From contig CM072890.1 of the NCBI GenBank assembly GCA_037013685.1, positions 13,345,043 through 13,409,042 of the forward strand: a stretch of DNA of 64,000 bases. The letters are read 5' to 3'. Made by a program: the position numbers and the translations under genes. Position 1 is the first letter of the stretch. Every line of letters begins with the position of its first letter. This DNA is from Acridotheres tristis (Eukaryota; Chordata; Aves; Passeriformes; Sturnidae). The notes beneath the pieces were generated by a model. That model saw nothing but the letters and a program-made list of their open reading frames with translations. It was not told the DNA's origin and ran no database searches. Of the stretch, positions 58,301 to 64,000 are shown piece after piece.

Positions 58301-59882
58301 CCGAGGCACTGGTAACACCAGCTCCCATGGTGGCTCCCGACAGGTACTTTTCCAACTGTTACCATTTCAGCCTACATTTTGCCAAGTGTGCCACCCCAGC
58401 CTGTATCTGGGGTGCAGGCAGTAACCACAGAGCAGGCTGGGAGTGCAGACTGATGCCAGATGACACACCAACTGAAGCATTTTGCTGGCACAGTCAGTCA
58501 ACAACTTAAATGCAGCTGTTGCTTATCACTAGCTGCTTCTGTCACCTCTTCACAGGCCTTTGCTGGCAGACACCTGGTACTCCATGTCCTACCTGTACTT
58601 CAGTGCCATCGGCTGCATGGGCTGTGCCATCACAGGGCTGTTGATAAGCTTTATAACAGGTTGGTGTTCTAAACATACATAGACACGTATGTATATATAA
58701 ACAAACATGCTTTTGCATAAGCTGACTCAGATGTTAAAAAAGCTTTTAAAAAAGTCCAGTAGGTGACTTAAGACACAGACTCAGAAGAGGGCAGTGGGCT
58801 CTGATCCTATTCCTCCACCTCATGATCTGAAGTTCCCAAGCTATCCCAGCTATCCATAGACACACTTATTATTACTTTCTTTTTGCAGGACCTAGTAAAG
58901 GAGAAGACATCCCACCAGTGTTAATTAAGCCGGTGTGTAACCCCTTTTGCTTTTGGTCCAAAAGACTCAAAATATTCCTCTGGTGTGGTGTGCAGCACAA
59001 CAGCTTGGAGGTGAGTACCTGAACCCAGTTAGGCCCTGCTGTGGCCCAGGAGCAGTGGGAACACCTGCATGTGCCTAGGTGACAGCAAGGGCTGAGCAGA
59101 GAACCAGCTAGCTTTCAACAGTTGTTTTAAATTACGAAAGGGATGCTGCATAAGCACCACAGACTGGAAATGAGATCAGCCAAACCCTTGCCAGCAATAA
59201 GTTACCTATTTTTCCCGTTTCCATCAAAAATGGGGACTCAGGCTCTCCAAAAATAAAAAGCCCTCGGGAAAGCCCGGACTTCATGAATCAGGGTCTGACC
59301 TCCCTTGTCCTGCTCCAGCAGCCGAGTAGGGACAAAACTGCACTTTACACACGAGACAGTTCAGCAAGATATCGCCTTCCAGAAGCTCAGAGAAAAAGAC
59401 TTTAGCACTCCTATTCTCACGAAGCTCTCTTGCTGCTGCCATCCCCACCATCAGAGCCTCTGAGGCTTCTGCCCCTGGAGCAGCACCAGAGAGTAACAGT
59501 CAGACAGTGCTGCACTCACCAGCTCCTTTCGACCTCCACCTCCTCCACAGCAACAGGGCCAGCAATTCTTCAGGTGTCTCAAGGTTTTGTAGCTCATTAA
59601 AAAGGCATACAGAATGAACACCTTTCTTCTTGCGCTTTTTGAATTATTTTAACAATTTTCCCTTAATCAAAGGAAAAATGTAGTGAATACAGGCTTCAAC
59701 CTACAAGGGTATTTTCTTTTTTTCAGATCGACTTTGAGAAAAAACTGCCTAAAGTTGCTGCAAATAAAACTAGAACAGATTACACCAAGAATAACACCAA
59801 CAAAGAAAATAATCACCAGATCTGTGGTTACAATTCTGAGGAAAATTCATATACAAATATAAGCAGGGAATCTTGCCTCTAG
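45998..59882 (+). CDS. SLC5A12: Sodium-coupled monocarboxylate transporter 2 (SMCT2), 15 exons
   Basis: Fifteen exons with GT-AG borders and matching phases give 1,887 bases, or 628 residues plus stop. The human protein has 618. Family knowledge: SLC5A12 is a low-affinity, Na+-coupled carrier of lactate, pyruvate, nicotinate and short-chain fatty acids in the apical membrane of kidney tubule and gut cells, with a 13-helix sodium:solute symporter fold. Seen here: [10 protein letters not shown] (first helix), [37 protein letters not shown] (residues 182-194), [44 protein letters not shown] and [13 protein letters not shown]5A12 is chosen over SLC5A8 because of KERKK after helix 1, ATVTFEDLI, the [10 protein letters not shown] run and CNPFCFWSK in the tail. 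Two N-glycosylation sites (NCT, NST) lie in the exon-12 loop. The ATG at 45998 is the only in-frame ATG that gives the family's N-terminus. Confidence 0.96.
48313..48378 (+). CDS. SLC5A12: SLC5A12 coding exon 2
   Basis: 22 codons between CCTAG and GTAAGA, phase 0 on both sides. It reads LELRFNK, then [11 protein letters not shown], the start of helix 4. Confidence 0.95.
49395..49446 (+). CDS. SLC5A12: SLC5A12 coding exon 3
   Basis: 52 bases between TTCAG and GTGAGT. It encodes [17 protein letters not shown] and gives one base to the next codon. Confidence 0.95.
50581..50648 (+). CDS. SLC5A12: SLC5A12 coding exon 4
   Basis: 68 bases between CACAG and GTATGT. It encodes [16 protein letters not shown] and TFYCTL (helix 5). 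Confidence 0.95.
51624..51778 (+). CDS. SLC5A12: SLC5A12 coding exon 5
   Basis: 155 bases between TTTAG and GTAAGA. It starts with the symporter signature region [13 protein letters not shown] and continues through helix 6 and an extracellular loop. Confidence 0.95.
52055..52190 (-). mobile_element. CR1 LINE 3' fragment in SLC5A12 intron 5, antisense
   Basis: The + strand shows CAGAATATTCTGAGTTGGAA, then AAACAGCCCATACAGGGAT and ACTGGGCTAAACTCAGC. This is the reverse complement of a CR1 3' UTR. Confidence 0.85.
52953..53093 (+). CDS. SLC5A12: SLC5A12 coding exon 6
   Basis: 141 bases. The acceptor is preceded by a long CTTT-rich pyrimidine tract (52929-52950) and the donor is GTAAGC. It encodes [25 protein letters not shown] and [12 protein letters not shown]. 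Confidence 0.96.
54439..54568 (+). CDS. SLC5A12: SLC5A12 coding exon 7
   Basis: 130 bases between CTCTAG and GTACAG. It encodes [15 protein letters not shown], the next helix, and CDPWTA..ISAPDQ. Confidence 0.95.
54910..54998 (+). CDS. SLC5A12: SLC5A12 coding exon 8
   Basis: 89 bases between TCCCAG and GTTTGT. It encodes [18 protein letters not shown] and [11 protein letters not shown]. Confidence 0.95.
55165..55285 (+). mobile_element. CR1 LINE 3' fragment in SLC5A12 intron 8
   Basis: It contains GGAGATATTTAAAAGACATG, the GTGGCACTTAGGGACTTGG block, TAGTGGTGGACTTG and CTTTTCCAACCTAAATGA. This is a CR1 3' end in + orientation, missing its terminal repeats. Confidence 0.87.
55869..55981 (+). 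CDS. SLC5A12: SLC5A12 coding exon 9
   Basis: 113 bases after CTACAG. The donor must be T|GTGGGT at 55981/55982, because only this keeps frame with exon 10. Reading through instead reaches a TGA a few codons later. It encodes [18 protein letters not shown] and MSTWISKGL. Confidence 0.92.
57091..57158 (+). CDS. SLC5A12: SLC5A12 coding exon 10
   Basis: 68 bases between TCCCAG and GTATTT. It encodes [18 protein letters not shown] and GVVQ. Confidence 0.94.
57503..57589 (+). CDS. SLC5A12: SLC5A12 coding exon 11
   Basis: 87 bases (29 codons) between CCACAG and GTAAGG, phase 0 on both sides. It encodes [24 protein letters not shown] and NWK, diagnostic of SLC5A12. Confidence 0.96.
58165..58343 (+). 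CDS. SLC5A12: SLC5A12 coding exon 12
   Basis: 179 bases between CCAAG and GTACTT. It encodes a helix ([17 protein letters not shown]) and the extracellular loop with two N-glycosylation sites (NCT, NST). Confidence 0.93.
58556..58659 (+). CDS. SLC5A12: SLC5A12 coding exon 13
   Basis: 104 bases between TCACAG and GTTGGT. It encodes [17 protein letters not shown] and the last helix. Confidence 0.94.
58889..59010 (+). CDS. SLC5A12: SLC5A12 coding exon 14
   Basis: 122 bases between TTGCAG and GTGAGT. It encodes the start of the cytoplasmic tail, with the conserved CNPFCFWSK and WCGVQH motifs. Confidence 0.94.
59727..59882 (+). CDS. SLC5A12: SLC5A12 coding exon 15, C-terminal tail and stop
   Basis: 51 codons and TAG after TTTCAG. 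The tail is hydrophilic, rich in Asn/Lys/Glu and poorly conserved in the family. It ends ESCL, whose Ser at -2 and final Leu fit a class I PDZ-binding end. That role is inference. Confidence 0.88.
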   Translation: MDFEKKLPKVAANKTRTDYTKNNTNKENNHQICGYNSEENSYTNISRESCL

Positions 59883-60003
59883 AAGTTGAGGGACAAGAGA
59901 TGTTTAATCAAACTTTGGTTCTTCAACTTTAGAAATTAGTAACTTCTTTTACTGAATTTACCACCTTGTAGGTGACCAGGAGGGAGCAATTGCTCTCTAT
60001 AGC

Positions 60004-60009
60004 AATAAA
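60004..60009 (+). other. SLC5A12: SLC5A12 polyA signal, proximal
   Basis: AATAAA about 120 bases after the stop codon. Use of this site would give a short 3' UTR. Confidence 0.55.
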
Positions 60010-60554
60010 AGCCAGATTTTTATTTACGAATTTCTTGGTAAGACCTGGGAAATGATCAGACAATCCAAATTGGGTTTTGGAAGCACTACTATTTCAGAAG
60101 AAATGTGTCATGAATTTTGTAGTGGAAGCTCTCACTCAGACACAGCTGCAATATATCTGCATCACAAGCTCTATTCAGCAACTCGTGGTTGAAGGGAATG
60201 TGCAAAGGTGAACTTGAAATTAATTAAGGCTTTGGAGAAGTTTGTGAGATGTGTCACTAAGCTGAGTCTGTGAGCTGCCCTCTGATGGACAGAGAGAAGA
60301 GAGGTCAGGTTGAGCCTACACCCAGGTATCACAGAAAGTCTCCTCACAGGAACCTTGTATAGAACAGACTGGTCTTTCAGTCACTGAGATAACAGTGTTT
60401 GCTTCCTCTGGGGATTTCAGGTTTTCTTTACAACTTCTCATTGTAAAAGCTATAGGACAGAGTAACAAATTTTACTTTGAATTCAGGTTCTTTATCTGTG
60501 ATTTTAGTTCTTTATCTCTGTTAGTTTTCACCTCAAAACGATCTATTTTCATGC

Positions 60555-60560
60555 AATAAA
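60555..60560 (+). other. SLC5A12: SLC5A12 polyA signal, distal
   Basis: AATAAA about 670 bases after the stop, with a further AATAAA just downstream (near 60563) and another at 60734. Transcript data would be needed to say which is used. Confidence 0.5.
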
Positions 60561-60599
60561 GAAAATAAACCAACATTTAATGAAGATCATGCCTCCTAA

Positions 60600-63500
60600 T
60601 TGATAATTCATGCTGAATTTTGAAAAAAAGGGCACATAATTAGGAAGAATAATCTGTCTTGGATCTTGGAATCAGAGCCCACTCAGTGCTCTCTTCAAGT
60701 GAAAGACATTTATTCTAAAACTTGCTGTTTGTTAATAAAAATCAACAGATCACCTCTCATCTTGAGAAACTTCTGGATATAGTTTTTCAATAAATATATT
60801 TGATTTAAACAAAATTCACAATTGAATGAAACAGACTGAATGACAATATCAAAGATGACTCATGGACCCAGTTGATACATTTAGCTTGTACGTCTTTGAA
60901 GAGCCCCAACATTTCTTTTGCTTTATCAGTGATCATCTTTATGACGTAGATGTATGTCAATCTGGTCCTTGAAGTAGCTTCCCCTGTGTTCATGCCCTAC
61001 CCCTGGAAGTGGTCCCAGGATTTATATCAGAGAACAGGAATAGTAGTCTGTAAATGATACTCCCTTGCTTGCATCGAACAGTTTGTCAAGAAACTGACAA
61101 TTAAGTCAATATTTGTGTTAATCCCTTTTACATTGCTTTCATAATCTCATTAAAGCTGATAGCTGAGTCTGGCTAGCTACTTGCTGTCTCATGTGGCATG
61201 CCTTCCCTTCCTGCTTCCATACTTGGGATTGGTAGCAAGGCAAAGATGGAAACTCAGTAAATACTACTGAATCATTTATATCTCATGGCCACGTACTTTA
61301 CTGATTAGGTTGTATTAAGAAAGTCTAACTACCATGCATAAAGATGTACAGTAATTCCTGAGTCAAAGCAGTTCAAAACACCAATATGAAGCTATATAGT
61401 CAGATGGAGGATGAGAAAACCCTCTCTAGTCACAGTTGGAGGATATCTGATTCAGGGATCTGTAACTCTGAAGACAACCAAGTCTCCTCCGAATATTTCT
61501 GAAGGAACTTAAAGAAGTATTATTATGCTCTACATGCATTTCACAAGTTTGGCAGCACTGGATGCACTACAGACTTAATATCTTCTCAAGTCATTTGCCA
61601 CAAAAGAGAATCTTAATTTATCCATTTAATGTCAGAAGAAAGTGAGTTAGGTTGGCTAGAATTGCATTCTCTCCATATGCTATTGAAGAAATATACTGAA
61701 GGATTTTTCTTCAACTATTTCCAGACTAGTTTTGTCACAACCAAAGCTGAAGTGTTTTCTGTATTTGTAAAGGAGCCAGCCAGAGGGTTATACTAATTCC
61801 AACATGTGGATCATGCATGCCAACCTATGATGGCTAAAATCACTAGTTCATTATTCATCCTTCTAGCAAGATTAAAGGATAAATCTAGCAAAATTGGATC
61901 TCAGAGAAATTCCCATTCTGTTAAAATATTCATGCCAGTGTTGTTATCTTCTCATTTCCTCTACATCCTGAGCCATTGATCTTTCCAGAGGCAGATCTAG
62001 CATGTCCACTTTGATTGGAAAACTGAGATTATGAAACTAGAAGAGCTTAAATTTAAGAAACAGTTAGTCACTAGTGAAAGCAGTACAATATAAATGACTG
62101 AAAATTTGAAAACTCAGTCTACATGTGCCTTGAGGCCAAAATAATTGAATATTTAATTGTTAAAAATGCCTGAGTCAAGTATGACCCTGAAATTGCTTTC
62201 TTACAAGACAATGGTTTGAATGCTCATAAGCACTCTCTTTTCAAGTATATAATTGCTGCTCACTTTTCAAGTATACAACTGCTTTTAATTACCTTTGAAT
62301 ATTTGGAATAATAAAGCTCACAGCCTTTTTCAAAGATATCCAAGTTTATTACTGAAAAAAAAGTAATAATCAAATGTGCATGACACAAGCAAGTAGTTGC
62401 ATTTGTATATGTAAACCTTGATAAAGTAAACAGCCTCCAAAATTTATGCCAAAAGTGTCTTACAGTAGTTAATCACATTTACAACTTTTCCTCATTGAAT
62501 TCTTTTACTTCTGGGGTACATAGCTGCTTGTAAAAGCAATCCTAATACACAAAAGAAACTGAAAGCTGGCATGCTGGAGGAAATAGCTTTTGCACAGAAA
62601 AGTAAATTTCTCCAAAATGCTCTCTGATACTGTAAACTTGTTTTAAATATTACTTACAAACTGTAGATTTATAAGTAGAAAAAATAGCTGTGATTTTATT
62701 CTTGCTCCTTACTTAGAAATCAAGTTGTATTTAAATGTTACATAGATTTCAAATATATACACATTTTAAGAAATCTCTTATGATCACGATATTGCAAGTT
62801 AGCCAGGACTATCAGAGTAAAAAAATGACTGAAGTATCTTATTCAGTCAGATTTTACATGAGATTATTTCAAAGAACTGAAATTTCAGTGATACTACTCT
62901 AGGTAAAAATTAGAGCCAACAGTTTGGAAGATTTTTCAATACTAAACTCCAAGTCATTTAATAGAATGTGAAAAGAAAATGGGATCTAATTTTTTTCATT
63001 ATTAACAGACAAATCATCGTGTTCTCAGTGGTAAAAGTAGGTTCTCTCTCTAGCTTTAGACTCAATTGAGTTTAATCTTAATTTCTCATCCTGTTGCATC
63101 CTAACAAGTAGCTCATATCAATAAGAATGCAAACTACAGAGAACAACTAGCAATCGAGAGGTTGTATCAAGAAGATAGAATGAGCCAACAGAACTAAAAC
63201 AAGGTCATTTTGAGTGCACTGAAGAGGGAACTATTAACATTTCAAGACTAAATCCCAGTCCTGGATTTTAAAAGCTCCGATATACCATGGAATAGTGATT
63301 TCCCTTCTGCTCCTTGTTGTGCCATTAGAACTTTGTGCTGTTGTGGTAACATTGTGCTATTATGGTTACGCCAACGTTATGACAAATTTCTAGGAAATAT
63401 GTTTGTAATGGCAATATCAGATAAAAATTGTCAAAATGAATCCATTATAGAAATTTAAAAACTATACAACTGTGTAGGGTATTTAGGATGTATCTGTAGG

Positions 63501-64000
63501 AAGGGACATATGGAGAAAAAATTGTGGTGCTTGGGGAAGTGACTGAAAGAACAGAAACGGAACAGGTAGAGGTACCCCACACTGCCTCACACTGCTTCAT
63601 CCAACCAATGCTTACAGATTTGTAAAAAGCACCACACAGACTAGTATTTGTTCACTTTCTGCTTTGGCATCTCAATAAGAGACATCCAAAAACACCCTGT
63701 AAAAAAATCTGCTGTTACAGAATTGCCCTGGCAATTGGACTGTCACCCAGAAGGCAGTGTGTAGTAAAACACTGGAGGGAAAAAAAAAAAGATCAGGAGG
63801 CCTATCCCCATGCTTTATTCTCAAACCCTTATTTTTCAGAGCCTGTTGCAATTCTGCAGCAAAACTTGCTGGAGTAAACATGAGCCTTTTTTTGCCTTCT
63901 GCTCATTCTCACCCTCCACGTGCTGGTTGCTGAATTTTACTTCAGAAGAACATGGGACTTTGCGAGCATGAGGTTGGATATGAAAAGACTTAGGGAATTT
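60600..64000. other. Downstream flank, no gene recognised
   Basis: AT-rich sequence without recognisable exons on either strand. A reverse-strand AATAAA (AATAAAC on the - strand near 62348) could be the polyA signal of a gene coming from the right. In mammals ANO3 lies tail-to-tail with SLC5A12. No coding evidence supports this here. Confidence 0.4.

Larger units (their letters stand above)
46355..59726 (+). other. SLC5A12 introns
   Basis: There are fourteen introns. The longest are 46355-48312, 53094-54438, 51779-52952, 49447-50580, 55982-57090 and 48379-49394. The shortest are 58344-58555 and 58660-58888. Two CR1 fragments lie in introns 5 and 8. No other gene or RNA was recognised. Open frames within the introns have no known domains. 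Confidence 0.85.

Noticed and set aside
60600..64000. ANO3 3' end on the - strand, expected from mammalian gene order
   Set aside because: Only a possible polyA signal is visible and no coding exon was recognised, so no gene was annotated.

Overview
The window is vertebrate nuclear DNA and almost certainly avian, most likely a songbird. The evidence is CR1 LINE fragments with the bird-type 3' terminus, several avian endogenous retrovirus (ERV) LTRs, and one intron-containing vertebrate gene. It has no operons, CRISPR arrays or other prokaryotic features. The only intact cellular gene I can support is SLC5A12, coding for the sodium-coupled monocarboxylate transporter SMCT2. It lies on the + strand as 15 coding exons from 45998 to 59882. 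All splice phases are compatible and the joined reading frame is 628 codons plus stop.

Left part (1-9860) is a nest of retroelements. It holds a possible gag-like scrap (about 257-868), an LTR-like promoter/polyA segment ending near 1293, a frameshifted retrocopy of a Y-box (cold-shock domain) protein gene (about 1300-2190), and a complete but dead gamma-type provirus (2582-9168). That provirus has paired LTRs, a 4-bp target duplication (CACT), a tRNA-Phe primer site and a polypurine tract. It also has wrecked gag, a mutated protease, no reverse transcriptase, and degraded integrase and env. It appears to have landed in the tail of an older ERV, whose env membrane anchor and 3' LTR follow at 9338-9860.

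Middle part (9861-45997) is gene-free and AT-rich, with retroelement debris. Solo LTRs lie at 15885-16607 (-), 23004-23723 (-), 26784-27401 (-) and 29264-29939 (+), each with a perfect 5- or 6-bp target duplication. The one at 23004 sits inside an older, roughly 1.3-kb LTR (22826-24874) that carries a minisatellite of eight 39/40-bp units. A 5'-half provirus of the same family as two of the solo LTRs occupies 31963 to about 36941. It has an LTR, a near-Lys primer site, a gag-like region, protease, RT and RNase H, then stops abruptly. CR1 fragments lie at 20615, 26429, 31475, 31697 and 37933.

Right part (45998-64000) is SLC5A12, its introns (two with CR1 fragments), its 3' UTR with polyA signals, and downstream sequence without a recognised gene. 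In mammals SLC5A12 lies tail-to-tail with ANO3. A reverse-strand 3' UTR could therefore lie in the last kilobases, but no ANO3 coding exon is visible. The ERV pieces are independent insertions of different ages and do not form a working system. The gene is the functional content and the rest is a layered record of retroelement insertion.
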